NCBI RefSeq assembly: GCF_008728515.1
Contig: NC_044995.1
Span: 38,645,536 to 38,709,535 of the forward strand
Origin: Papio anubis
Taxonomy: Eukaryota; Chordata; Mammalia; Primates; Cercopithecidae
Length of the DNA: 64,000 bases
Reading direction: 5' to 3'
Below are positions 41,721 to 51,849 of this stretch, in pieces; the first letter of the stretch is position 1, and each line of letters starts with the position of its first letter. Position numbers and translations under genes: made by a program. The notes beneath the pieces were generated by a model. That model saw only the letters and a list, made by a program, of their open reading frames with translations. It did not search any database and was not told the DNA's origin.

Positions 41721-42173
41721 AATAAGTTTTTTTAAAAAACAAATGCATCTAAATTACCTGTAGGTCAAAAAAGAAATACGAATGGAAATTGGAAAATATT
41801 TTACTTGAACAATAATGATAATGCATGACAAATTTTTGAGATGCAGGTAAAGCCACACTTAAAGGCAATTTATAGCCTTAAAGGCAGTTAATTCATCCAT
41901 CTCAAAAGTTTAGGAAAAGAATAGCAAAACAAAACAAAACAAAAAAAGTCATGGAAAACAGAAAGAGAAGAGTAGTAAAACTCAGACAAGAAATTAATCA
42001 ATAGAAAACAATTAATAGACCCACAAAGCCAAACACTGATTTCTTTGAAGACTGATCACGTTTGTCCCAATAGTTATTTGTTCCAGCAACATTGTGGAGT
42101 CACTTGGGTCCCTATTTCTCAGAGCTGATTTTCCTGCTCCTTCCCTTGACTTTTCTCCCCTTCCCTTTTGTAG

Positions 42174-42367
42174 ATGACATTCAGGGTGAGTCTCCGGCTC
42201 CATGTGGGACAGAAGAGCCCGCCCGCACCTGCCCCAATGGGACCAAATGTCAGCCCTACTGGGAAGGGCCCAACAACGGGATCACTCAGTTTGACAACAT
42301 CCTGTTTGCAGTGCTGACTGTTTTCCAGTGCATAACCATGGAAGGGTGGACTGATCTCCTCTACAAT
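42174..42367 (+). CDS. CACNA1A: CACNA1A exon 6: extracellular turret and P-loop of domain I
   Basis: The 194 bp exon has acceptor CCTTTTGTAG and donor AAT|GTAAGT. The first two bases finish an Asp codon, and the exon ends on a complete Asn codon (326 in human numbering). It encodes the cysteine-rich turret, including an N-glycosylation sequon Asn-Gly-Thr (codons 283-285), then pore helix 1 and the signature TMEGWTD. The glutamate GAA at 42341-42343 (E318) is the domain I member of the EEEE ring that selects calcium. Turret motifs such as PCGTEEPARTC and PYWEGPNNGI identify Cav2.1 rather than Cav2.2 or Cav2.3. No disruption. Confidence 0.97.
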
Positions 42368-43200
42368 GTAAGTGATGCTGGGACGGTGTGTGTGGACAAC
42401 CAGAGTCTCAGGGAGGTGACCTCCTGGGACCAGTGAGACTCCAAGGCTGCAATGGAGGGACCCTGAGCTGGGGGAGGCAGCCCAACGATAACACAGCCCC
42501 CGTGAAGCTGGCCTGAGGCTCAGGCTTTGGAAGATTACAGGGACTCACGAGCAGAACTCTAACTATAGGGCGTAGAAGTCTGGAGGGCCCCCAGATGCAA
42601 CATCATTTTTCATTGTGCAAGTGTTTAGGTCAAATTTTAGATTTTTGAATATGGAAAGGTTATGTGATCCAACATCAACACAGATAAAAGGTAGAGTAAT
42701 ATCTTTGGATATAGGCAAGGGGGCCCTGCACTGAGGTTCACCTGGCCCTCCTCCGGCCACACCAGTCCCCGTGGGATGAGAAGTTCCTGGAGCCAAGGGA
42801 ATGTGTCTACCAAGAGCTTGTGCCTCACTTTCTAGACCATGTTTGGAGTTACCAGGATCCCAGAATTCCTGTTCATGCCCAGATTCCATGAACTTGCATG
42901 TGATTCTCATATGGATCTGTTAGTAACCCACCTGAGGGCCAAGGACATCCAAGGGGTGGCTGTTGGCACAAATGTGGCCAGCTTGGATGTACAAGCTGGA
43001 ATGCCCACACGTGTGTGGAGCCCCTCTGGCAGGACATAGCCGTGACTAGGAAGAGAAAGGAACAGGGCTGGCTCTCCCCACACCTTGACCCAGTGCAGAT
43101 ATCCGGATTCTAAATTCCACTGTGACCTTCCAAAGTGTAAAGGAAGGTATATTTGCAAAGTAGAAGCATAAAGCATGTTTTATTTAGTTACCTTTTAAAT
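42368..43200. other. Unassigned start of intron 6
   Basis: Unique sequence after the exon 6 donor. No repeat recognised. The 5' splice site is strong. Frame after the donor soon hits stops. Confidence 0.5.
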
Positions 43201-43910
43201 ATTTCCCCGTAGTATATGGTCTTTTTTTTGTACTCTTGCCCTAGATCTTAAAAATGTTAGGGATGTTTCTGGAAAGATGTATCCCTACATTCTATTTCCT
43301 CTTCCTCCAGTATGCAACCCCTTTAGTTCCTCAGAATATCCTTCCAGTGTTTATTTATGCAATTATAAACATAATCAAATCTATATCCTCCCCCCTCTTT
43401 CTTACCCCAAGGAACAGCATTCTATACATGCTGTTCAATTCTGTGATTTTTTTTTTCCTCATAACCACACGTCCTAGAGATCTTTGCATTGCAGGACATG
43501 GACGGTCTCTTCATGGGTGCACACTAGTATGCCCCGCTAATTTTTGTAGAGACGGGGTTCTACCATGTTGCCCAGGCTAGTCTGGAACTCCTGGGCTCAA
43601 GCGATCCTCCCTCCTCAGCCTCCCTAAGTGCTGGGATTATAGGCGTGAGCCACCACGCCTGGCCTTCTTTATTCTTTTGCACAGCTGCATAGCGTTCTAT
43701 TGTGTAGCTGCCCATAATTTATTTGTTTGCCACGAAGAGAAATGCTTGACTGGCTTCCTGTCCACTGACATCGAACATGATGCTGCTGTGCCAGGAGCAA
43801 TGTTGCATGTACCTCGTCATACTTTTGCAGATATCGCTAGGGGGTTGGAGGGTGTCCATTCCCAGAAGTGGGACTGCAGGATCAAAGACCAAATTCATTT
43901 ATAATTTTAG
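43200..43910 (-). mobile_element. Ancient LINE-like 3' fragment, split by an Alu arm
   Basis: CAGCTGCATAGCGTTCTATTGTGTAGCTGCCC and TCCCAGAAGTGGGACTGCAGGATCAAAGACC match the reversed LINE phrase for 'gcatagtattccattgtgtggctg' and 'ttcctagaagtgggattgctgggtcaaagg'. Subfamily not assigned. Confidence 0.55.
43530..43665 (-). mobile_element. Alu arm
   Basis: CCCGCTAATTTTTGTAGAGACGGGG to GCCACCACGCCTGGCC. Single arm. Confidence 0.86.
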
Positions 43911-43929
43911 TTTGGGGAAAGATTTTTGT

Positions 43930-44230
43930 TTTATTTTTTTAGAGACAAGGTCTCCCTCTGTCACTCAGGCTGGAGCGCAGTGGTGCAATCATAGGTCACT
44001 GCAGCCTTGAACTCCTGGGCTCAGGGGATCCTCCCACCCCAGCCTCCTGAGTAGCTGGGACCACAGGCACACACCACCATGCCTAGCTAATTTAAAAAAA
44101 AAAAAAATTTATAGAGATGGGGTCTCACCATGTTTCCCAGGCTGCTCTCAGACTCCTGGCCTCAAGCAATCCTCCTGCCTCGGCCTCCCAAAGTGCAAGG
44201 ATTACAGGTGTGAACCACCGCACCCAGCCT
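43930..44230 (-). mobile_element. Alu (J-like)
   Basis: TTTTAGAGACAAGGTCTCCCTC to CCACCGCACCCAGCC. AAATTCATTTATAATTTTAG before and AAATGCATTTATAATTCTGA after show the target site. Confidence 0.93.
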
Positions 44231-44612
44231 AAATGCATTTATAATTCTGATAGATATTTAGGTGTGCAAGTTTTAAACCCCACTCTGTCCTCACCACAGT
44301 TCACCTCCCCTCACCTGCGATGCAGGTAAGCAGTCCCCAAGCAGGTCACGTGTCAGCAGCTGGAGTGGGGCAGAGCCAAGGATTCAGGATCAAACACAAG
44401 GATGCCACAAGTGTCGTGACCCCGTAGAGCACCCTGGGGCTTCTCCACACACACACAGCTCTGTTGACCTGTGGAGATCTTATCTTCACCAGCTGTAAGG
44501 GCCAAAATTACCATTTAAGGTTAGGCCAGGGGTTGGCCTTCCTAGGGAGTAATACCTGGCTTCCTCCTGTACATAGAGAAGCTGAACTTTCCTCTTGGCT
44601 CTAGTGTATGTT

Positions 44613-44758
44613 CCTTAACAACCCATTTATGCCTAGTGTTCCATTATTGGAATGCTAGTTTTGTGGGAGTTATTTACATCCTGCTGCTCAAGGTCATCGC
44701 TAAGATCTGATTTTTCACACACAAAAAAATTGCAACCTCCAGCATAAATGGGTTAAGG
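44613..44758. mobile_element. Small element with terminal inverted repeats (candidate MITE)
   Basis: CCTTAACAACCCATTTATGC at the left and GCATAAATGGGTTAAGG at the right are complementary, apart from an AA insertion. The 146 bp between and including them can fold as a hairpin. No coding content. Family not identified. Confidence 0.6.
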
Positions 44759-45454
44759 AATTTCCCCACTTGTGGGTGGAGGGAGATTTGCAAAAACTCA
44801 TCCTTGTAATCCTGATCAACAAAGGCCCATTTTAGTTGGGAGTAGGCAGCAAAAGGAGCCCCATGAACAGTTGCGCCTGTCACGCACTGCACAAGAATGT
44901 CATTCATATCATAGACAACGTACGATTTCTGCTGTTATCATGATAATTTATTGACAGAAAAGAGGATGTGGGGAAGGGACATGGTGTTCTAATTTGCATG
45001 AAAACCTCATCTGAGTGTAGCATCTCTGGGAACAGGCGGCAGATCTGAGCTCAGGCCCTCTCTTGGCCCTCACCTGCGAACAGCTTGGACAAAGGGTCAG
45101 ACCCAACTGGCCAGAACTCGCTGGGGAATTTTTATGGGTTCTAGGTTTTTACTTTGCAAGGCTGGTGTGAGAGGAGCTCCAGCAGGAAATGAACCCTCCT
45201 GAAGGCTAGGGAACTCAGGGAGAGAATGGGAGTGGGGATTGGGAGCTGAAAAAAATTGTGAGCATAAAAAAGGGATATGTCACAGGGTTGGATGACCAGA
45301 GAAAGCGTCTAGGGGTTCAGATTAAGATGCTGGGGGTGTCCCCAGTGGTGGGACAGGAAGCGTGAATTTCCAGAGGGCTCAGTTATAAGTATCGTTGTCC
45401 AAAGGGTGTTTGCCCTGGAAGCCTCTAAGCTTAGAGCTAAGCCACCTCTGGGGA
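44759..45454. other. Unassigned intronic sequence
   Basis: Unique, moderately GC-rich. Nothing recognised. Confidence 0.5.
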
Positions 45455-45680
45455 CACAAACTGAGTGGTTAAGAGCAGAGACTCAGGTGTCAGCCTGCCT
45501 GGGTTCCTCCCGATTCTTCCACTTCCTTGCTGTGCAGCCTTCAACAAGGTGCTTGGCCTCTCTGTGCCCCTATTTCCACATGTGCAAAACGAAGAGAAGC
45601 AAAGTCCCACCTCACAAGGCATGAGGATTGAGTAAGGTGGATTCGCATGAAGTATTTAGAACTGATCCTGGCCCAGGGTG
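45455..45680 (+). repeat. MIR
   Basis: AAACTGAGTGGTTAAGAGCAGAGACTCAGG, CTGCCTGGGTTCCTCCCG, TGTGCCCCTATTTCC. Close to full length. Confidence 0.87.
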
Positions 45681-45934
45681 ACCTCCGTGTAAATCAAATT
45701 CCCCACCCTGAATGGTGTTCCTTTTAGAAACGTGCATGAATTTTTCATCATAACAGCTCCAGCAGCGCCTGAGGAAGTGGAGTGAGGTGTGAGAGGTCTT
45801 ACTTTATTCCCCTCCCTGGCCCTGCTATTAACCACTAACTCAGAGTAGCTTTCTAGCACTTTCCACGCATTTACATCCCACCCTCGTCCTTTGGTTAGCA
45901 GCCCATGCAATGATTTGGCCCTAATGTGAACCTA

Positions 45935-46150
45935 GAACACAGCTTCTCACCCAGGGATGATTTCTGCCCCCAGGGAACACTTGGCAGTGTCTGCAGACAT
46001 TTTTGATTGCCACAACTGGATGGGAAGGAGGATGCTATTGGTATCAAGTGGGTGAAGGTCATGGATGCTACTCAACATTCTGCAATGCACAGCATCCCCC
46101 ACCTCTGCCCCACATAGAGAATGATCCAAGCCCAAATGTCAGTAAGGTTT
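45935..46150 (-). mobile_element. MER5A-type hAT element
   Basis: CAGCTTCTCACCCAGGGATGATTTC, AACACTTGGCAGTGTCTGCAGACATTTTTG, ATGCTACTCAACATTCTGCAATGC. Opposite orientation to the 3020 copy. Confidence 0.75.
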
Positions 46151-46745
46151 CTGTCAGGAAACCCTTGGCCAAAAGACTGAGGTTCTTTGAGGGCAGGGAT
46201 GCCTTATACTGCAATCACCTGTCACTCTCTGCCTCTCTCTGGGGCTGCTGTGATCCCCTGGCCTGCATGGACAACCCCTAGGAGCAGCCTCCAGCCAGTG
46301 CCTGGAGAAGTCAGTGGATAAATACCCCAGCTCCCTCCCCATCAGGCGTTTTGCTCTGCCCTGCATCTTTCCAGTGGGATCAGGCTCTGGTTTCCTGCAG
46401 GGTTAACCTGGTCACTTACACACCCTTCACTTACCACCTTCCATTCCCTGCCTGGTATTTCCTGGGATGAACTTTTAGATTTATTTCCTGGGGCTGCTAT
46501 AATGAAGCACCACAGACTGGGTAGCTTAAAACAACAGGAATTTATGGTCTGACAGTTCTGGAAGCCAGAAGTCCAACCTCAAGATGTTAGCAGAGCTGAC
46601 AACACGCCCCTCAAAAGCCTCTGGGGGAGGATCGTTCTTTGCCTCTTCCTGGCTTTTGCTGATTTCCCACAATCTTTGGGATTCCTTGGCTTCTAGAGCC
46701 TTCATTCTCCATTCCAGTCTTCTGTCATCTAATAGCACCCTCCCA

Positions 46746-47028
46746 GGCCGGGCGCGGTGGCTTATGCCTGTGATCCCAGCACTTTGGGAGGCCAAGGTGG
46801 GGAGATCACTTGAGGTCAGGAGTTTGAAACCAGCCTGGCCACCATGGTGAAACCCGGTCTCTACTAAATATACAAAAATTAGCCAGGCGTGATGGGCGGG
46901 TGCTTGTAATCCCAGCCACTTGGGAGGCTGAGGCAGGAGAAGCACTTGAACCCAGGAGGTGGAGGTTGCAGTGAGCCGAGATCATGCCACTGCACTCCAG
47001 CCTGGGTGACAGAATGAAATTCCTTCTC

Positions 47029-47057
<29 letters not shown>
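46746..47057 (+). mobile_element. Alu (S-like) in the MLT1 LTR
   Basis: GGCCGGGCGCGGTGGCTTATG to a 28-bp A-tail. GCACCCTCCC / GCATCCTCCC at 46735 and 47060 is its target duplication. Confidence 0.95.
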
Positions 47058-47059
<2 letters not shown>

Positions 47060-47117
47060 GCATCCTCCCTTGGTGTGTCTGTGCCTCTTCTCCTCTTCTT
47101 AGAAGGACATCAGTTGT

Positions 47118-47418
47118 GGGCCGGGCGCGGTGGCTCAAGCCTGTAATTCCAGCACTTTGGGAGGCCGAGACGGGTGGATCACGAGGTCAGGAGATCGAGA
47201 CCATCCTGGCTAACCCGGTGAAACCCCGTCTCTACTAAAAAATACAAAAAAACTAGCCGGGCGCGGTGGCGAGCGCCTGTAGTCCCAGCTACTCGGGAGG
47301 CTGAGGCAGGAGAATGGCGTAAACCCGGGAGGCGGAGCTTGCAGTGAGCTGAGATCTGGCCACTGCACTCCAGCCTGGGCGACAGAGCGAGACTCCGCCT
47401 CAAAAAAAAAAAAAAAAA
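47118..47418 (+). mobile_element. Young AluY in the MLT1 LTR
   Basis: GGCCGGGCGCGGTGGCTCAAG to a short A-tail, most CpGs intact. GAAGGACATCAGTTGT at 47102-47117 and 47419-47434 is a perfect 16-bp target duplication. The right arm reads GAGCTGAGATCTGGCCACTG and the linker AAAAAATACAAAAAACTAGCC, which I associate with Old World monkey AluY lineages. Confidence 0.96.
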
Positions 47419-47615
47419 GAAGGACATCAGTTGTATTGGATCAGAACCTACCCTACTCCAGTCCAACCTAATTTTAACTAATTACATCTGCAATTACCCT
47501 ATTTCCAAATAAGATCACATTCTGAGGTGCCAGGGGGTTAGGACGGAAGCATTTTTGTGTGTGTAGCAGGAGGACACAATTCCATTTATAACACCTCCTA
47601 AATAAACGAATTGCC

Positions 47616-48109
47616 TGTGGATTCTTGTCTGGGGCTTCCCAAAGTGAGATAACCTTTCTCTCCACCCCTAAAACAACCAATAGCGTCTGTCAATGCCAGG
47701 GCACAGGGGCTAAGGTGCCCATCTTTGAGTTTCTGCTGAGGAGGACACAGCTGCTGCGTTGGGGCACTCTTGGGTTCTGCCCTCGTGCCCAGCCGTCTCC
47801 CTTGGGCTAGCACTGCCCTGGTATGTCCTAGAATGCACCTCGCTCTGTTTGGCCATAGGCAAGCAGAGTGTCTGGAATCTTTGTCCTCCATGACTAGTGC
47901 TGGAGCCGAAGCCAGTGGGTGTGGCCTTGCCAGCCAACTCCTTTTACCCAGTTCTGAACAAGCTAGTAGTTGAGATCAACGGAGAGTCCAGAGACAGTCG
48001 CTCCAAGCGTCTTGGAATCCATAGACACAGATGTACCGCTGAGGCCGCCCACCTGGGTAGGCAGCCTTTTGTAAGATCCTAGCACCATACTTATTCTCTT
48101 AACATCCTT
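47616..48109. other. Unassigned intronic sequence
   Basis: GC-rich for the intron. No repeat or exon recognised. Confidence 0.5.
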
Positions 48110-48480
48110 TCACTTATCCAGTAATTATTTATTGAGCACCTACTGTGTGCCGGGCAATGATCAGGTGATTGGAGACGCTGCAAGGTAGAAGACAGACTAA
48201 AATCTCCACCCTGGTAGGAGACAGACGCAAACGGTAAACATGATAAATAATAAACCACTCAGAAAACAGGAGACACTAAGGAAATGTGTGTGTACTATGG
48301 GAAGCCCAGTAGGAACGAAAGCTGTACAAGAGAACAAGTGACGGGTGGTTCCCTAGTCTAGGTCAGGCAATCAGGGAGGGCTCCTCAGAGGAGGTGATGT
48401 CTGAGCAGAGAAGGAGGGAGCCAGGCAGATGTTTTGGAAAGAGCATCCCCAGCATGGAGGACAGTGGCAGCTCACCTACG
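48110..48480 (-). repeat. L2 LINE 3' region
   Basis: CCAGTAATTATTTATTGAGCACC, then GTGTGCCGGGCAATGATC, then GGGAGGGCTCCTCAGAGGAGG. From 48313 on it is the source of the duplicated segment at 49425. Confidence 0.86.
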
Positions 48481-48539
48481 GGACGTGTTTGATTCCCTTC
48501 CAGATTTTGTATTCGTTTCTTGTTTTTCTCCCTTGGCTT

Positions 48540-48799
48540 CCTGGTTTAAATGCCTTTTGAAGAAATCTAAGCTCAACTCATCAGCGATGCTGTCGAAGGT
48601 TTATATCAGGATATGCATCCCAGAGTTATTTACAAAATTAGAACAGAACTGGAAGCAATTGAAAGCCTGACAATAGATCGGTTAAATACCGTATGATCCT
48701 TCCGTATGATGGCATATTATGTCATCATTAAAAATCGTCTGCTGGGAGAATATTAAGGATACAGGGGAAAGGCTCACCATATAATGATGAGTGGGGGGT
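48540..48799 (+). mobile_element. LINE-like 3' fragment (tentative)
   Basis: TAGAACAGAACTGGAAGCAATTGAAAGCC, ATCGGTTAAATACCG and ATGGCATATTATGTCATCATTAAAAATCG resemble the 3' end of an old LINE with 'ataggggaatggttaaataaattatgg'. Its probable 3' continuation is 49650-49811. Confidence 0.5.
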
Positions 48800-49117
48800 G
48801 CTGGGCACAGTGGTTCATGCCTGTAATCCCAGCAATTTGGGAGTCTGAGGAGGGTGGATCACTTGAACCCAAGAGTTTGAGGCCAGTCTGGGCAACATAG
48901 TGAAACCCAATTTCTACAAAAAAAAAAAAAAAAGCAAAAATTAGCCAGGCATAGTGGCATACATCTGTAGTCCCAGCTACTCAGGAGGCTGAGACAGGAG
49001 GATCACTTGAGCCCTGAAGTCAGAGGTGGCAATAAGCTGTGATCATGCCACTGCACCCCAGCCTGGACAACAGAGTAAGACCCTGTCATAAAACAAACAA
49101 ACAAACAAAAAAAAAAA
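48800..49117 (+). mobile_element. Alu (J-like)
   Basis: TGCTGGGCACAGTGGTTCATGCC to an (AAAC)n tail. TAATGATGAGTGGG before and AAATGATGAGTGGG after give an 11-12 bp target duplication. Confidence 0.93.
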
Positions 49118-49160
49118 ATGATGAGTGGGAGAAACGAGTTTTTAAACAGGGATCAAGGAG

Positions 49161-49427
49161 GCCAGGCGTGGTGTCTCACACCTGTAATCCCAGCACTTTG
49201 GGAGGCCGTGGTGGGCAGATCACCTGAGGTCAGGAGTTTGAGACCAGCCTGGCTAACACAGCAAAACCCCAGCTCTACAAAAAATGCAAAAATTAGCCAG
49301 GCGTGGTGGCGGGCGCCTGTAATCCCAGCTACCTGGGAGGCTGAGGCAGGAAAATCAATTGAGCCCAGGAGGTGGAGGTTGCAGTGAGCTGTGACCACGC
49401 CACTGCACTCCAGCCTGGGCAACAGAG
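49161..49427 (+). mobile_element. Alu (S-like), 3' end cut by a duplication junction
   Basis: GGCCAGGCGTGGTGTCTC to GGGCAACAGAGCGA, where the next bases should be GACTCC but are AAGCTGCACG. No poly(A). Confidence 0.93.
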
Positions 49428-49590
49428 CGAAAGCTGCACGAGAGAACAAGTGATGCATGGTTCCCTAGTCTAGGTCAGGCAATCAGGGAGGACTCCTCAG
49501 AGGAGGCAATGTTTGAGCAGAGAAGGAGGGAGCCAGGCAGATGTTTTGGAAAGATCATTCCCAGCATGGAGAACAGTGGCAGCTCACCCG
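49425..49590 (+). repeat. Duplicated segment (copy of 48313-48480)
   Basis: CGAAAGCTGCACGAGAGAACAAGTG matches CGAAAGCTGTACAAGAGAACAAGTG of the source, and the match continues for about 165 bp with about 8% differences. After a short gap (49591-49609) the text matches 49120-49157 (GAGTTTTTAAA...), implying a deletion inside this copy. Confidence 0.9.
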
Positions 49591-49811
49591 TACTAGAAAA
49601 GAAAAACTGATGAGAAGGGAAAATGAGTTTTTAAAAAGGAATCAAGATGAGGTAAACCTTATGATCTCAAATGTACAAATATGAAAACGTAAGTAAAGAA
49701 AAATTGGAAGACACTTTACCAGGTTGACCTTCGGGTGGTGGGATTTGGGAATCTTGATTTTCTCAATACTTCTTTGTATCTTCAAATTTCTCTATGATGA
49801 TCACAGTTTCC

Positions 49812-50075
49812 TTTTTTTTTTTGAGATGGAGTCTCACTCTTGCCCAGGCTGGAGTGCAGTGGCGTGATCTCGGCTCACTCGGCTAACCTTTCGGGTTCAA
49901 GTGATTCTCCTGCCTCATCCTCCCAAGTAGCTGGGACTACAGGCGTGCACCACCATGGCCAGCTAATTTTTTGTATTTTTAGTAAAAATGGGGTTTCGTC
50001 ATGTTGGCCAGGCTGATCTCGAACTCATAAGCTCAAGTGATCCACCAACCTCAGCCTCCCAAGTTGGTGTGAGCC
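49812..50075 (-). mobile_element. Alu (S-like), slightly shortened
   Basis: T-tract and GAGATGGAGTCTCACTC to CAAGTTGGTGTGAGCC, with part of the 5' end lost. Confidence 0.9.
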
Positions 50076-50236
50076 AATTAAACTTGTCTTCTAAATGGTG
50101 AGGTGGGGGGAAAAAGGTCTGGGATCATTCCTAGACCAGGGAGAAAGGGAGGAGAATGAACCTTTCTTGGGCAAACAGTGTCCTGGGTATCCTTATCTTA
50201 TATAATCTGTCCAGAGAGTCCACACTAAAATAAATA

Positions 50237-50256
50237 ATTGATTGATTGATTGATAC
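50237..50256 (+). repeat. (ATTG)n microsatellite
   Basis: Four to five ATTG units follow AAATAAATA. Confidence 0.8.
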
Positions 50257-50270
50257 ATCAATACTAAGTG

Positions 50271-50885
50271 GCCAGGCTTGGTGGCTCATATCTGTAATCC
50301 CAACTACTTTAGGAAGCCGAGGTGGGAGGATTGTTTGAACAAGGAGTTCCAGGAGACCAGCCTGGGAAACACAGCAAGACTCATCTTTATAAAAAAAATT
50401 TTTTTTTTTTTTAATTAGCTGGGTACGGTAGCTTACGCCTGTAATCCCAGCACTTTGGGAGGCCAAGGCAGGTGGATTACGAGGTCAGGAGTTCGAGACC
50501 AGCCTGGCCAACATGGTGAAACCCATCTCTACTAAAAATACAAAACTTAGCCGAGCATGGTGGCGCGCGCCTGTAGTACCAGCTACTCAGGAGGCTGAGG
50601 TAGGAGAATCATTTGAACCTGGGGGACAGAGGTTGTAGTGAGCTGAGATCAGGCCATTGCACTCCAGCCTGGGCAACAAGAGCAAAACCACATCTCAAAA
50701 AAAAATGTTTTTTAATTAACCAGGTGTGGTGGCACATGCCTATAGTCCCAGCTCCTTGGGAGGCTGAGGCAGGAGGATTGCTTGAGCCCAGCAGTTCAAG
50801 GCTGCAGTGAGCTATGATCCCGCCACTGCACTCCAGCCTGGGCAACATCAAGACCCCATCTCTTAAGTAAACACACAAATAAATA
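50271..50885 (+). mobile_element. Alu interrupted by another Alu
   Basis: The left arm (50271-50418) ends in the T/A linker. A complete Alu lies at 50420-50705. The right arm resumes at AATTAACCAGGTGTGGTGG and ends at TCTTAAGTAAACACACAAATAAAT. Confidence 0.9.
50420..50705 (+). mobile_element. Alu nested inside an older Alu
   Basis: GCTGGGTACGGTAGCTTACGCC to CATCTCAAAAAAAAATG. It entered the linker TTTTTAATTA, which recurs on both sides (50406 and 50709). Confidence 0.92.
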
Positions 50886-50889
50886 AATG

Positions 50890-51228
50890 GTCATTTTTAT
50901 TGTATTATTAAATACACAAGATAAATGAAAAACAGGCAAATCTTTCTTATAATAGAATTCCATTTAAAGTATGTAGACTTCACTCCCCACTGCCCCAGGA
51001 GGTGGAGACTAATCTCCCCTTCTTTGAGGGTAGGCTGGACTTAGTGACTCATTTCTGAAGAATAGAGTAGGTAAAGGGGAAAATAGAAGTTTTATAGTAG
51101 AGGAACAGACAGATACCACTTTAACCAAATGATGAAGATTAGTATCTCCCGGGGATGTGGATATTATGTAACCCTTGATTTTGTGCCTATGTAGTGTTTG
51201 TTCTTCCCCAAAACTCGTAATCCCTGTT
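50890..51228. other. Unassigned, probably old repeat
   Basis: GAGGTGGAGACTAATCTCCCC and GGCTGGACTTAGTGACTCATTTCTGAAG look repeat-derived. Family not recalled. Confidence 0.4.
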
Positions 51229-51510
51229 TTTTGGGGTTTTGCTCTGTCTCCTAAGCTGGAGTATAATGATGCAATCATAGCTCACTGCAGCCTCAAACTC
51301 CTGGTCTCAAGCGATCCTCCCACCTCAACCTCCTGAGTAGCTAGGGCTATAGGCATACACCATCACGCCCAGCTAGTTGGATTTTTTTGGTAGAGAAATG
51401 GTCTCAGTATGTTGCCCAGGCTGGCCTCAAGCTTCTGGCCTCTAGTGTTCCTCCCACCCCAGCCTCCAGAGTCACTGGGATTACAGGCATGAGCCACTGA
51501 GACCAGCCCA
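51229..51510 (-). mobile_element. Alu (J-like)
   Basis: TTGGGGTTTTGCTCTGTCTCC to GAGCCACTGAGACCAGCCC. Many substitutions. Confidence 0.9.
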
Positions 51511-51849
51511 GAATATTTTTTTTTAAGGATTTGTGATGTTGTTTAAGAGATGATTCTTTATAACACATCAACAAGTCCCAGTGATGGGTTGGATAAGTCT
51601 TGTGATTTCATGGGAGTATTAAGCTTAAAAGACTTTGCATGATATCTGTGAACTATATGTGATTTCTGTTGGTGATGGGGGTCACTGATTTTGCGGTTTG
51701 CCACCTCCGATCATCCTGGAAGAAAATGCTCCACTTCCAGTGAAAGTGAGAGGAAGTAAAGGGGTAATTATTTTCTATCTAAATTCAGGGACTCCTCAAT
51801 TCTATCCACAGACCCCTAAGCATTTCCTCCCCAAGCTGAGACTGAAGGA
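51511..51849. other. Unassigned intronic sequence
   Basis: A/T-rich, no family or exon seen. Confidence 0.5.

Larger units (their letters stand above)
40880..42060 (+). mobile_element. L1 ORF2 remnant, interrupted by an Alu and simple repeats
   Basis: The + strand frame near 41050-41135 reads FSDHNAMKLEISNKKRTL, matching the end of the L1 endonuclease domain (family motif SDHN/SDH at the active-site His). After the Alu (41200-41493) and a CT/AT tract (41618-41718), the reading resumes with GAAATACGAATGGAAATTGG to CTGATTTCTTTGAAGAC. Many stops. Dead and truncated. Confidence 0.82.
36740..42173 (+). other. CACNA1A: CACNA1A intron 5
   Basis: 5,434 bp. It contains an old LTR-like stretch split by an Alu, a repeat-poor region at about 37.5-39.3 kb, a nested Alu pair at 39.3-39.95 kb and a + strand L1 ORF2 relic at 40.9-42.06 kb. 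The 3' end has a long pyrimidine tract and TTTTGTAG. A TTGAC with its A at 42149, 25 nt upstream of exon 6, is the best branch-point candidate. Confidence 0.93.
46480..47615 (-). mobile_element. MLT1-type MaLR LTR with two Alus inside
   Basis: TTTCCTGGGGCTGCTATAATGAAGCACC and CAGTTCTGGAAGCCAGAAGTCC at the left, TTTCCAAATAAGATCACATTC and GGGGGTTAGGACGGAAGC at the right match the reversed MLT1 layout. LTR length without the Alus is about 520 bp. Confidence 0.82.

Noticed and set aside
30078..42367. Identity as CACNA1B or CACNA1E
   Set aside because: S4, S5 and pore are shared by Cav2 members, but the turret in exon 6 (PCGTEEPARTC, CPNGTKC) is that of Cav2.1.
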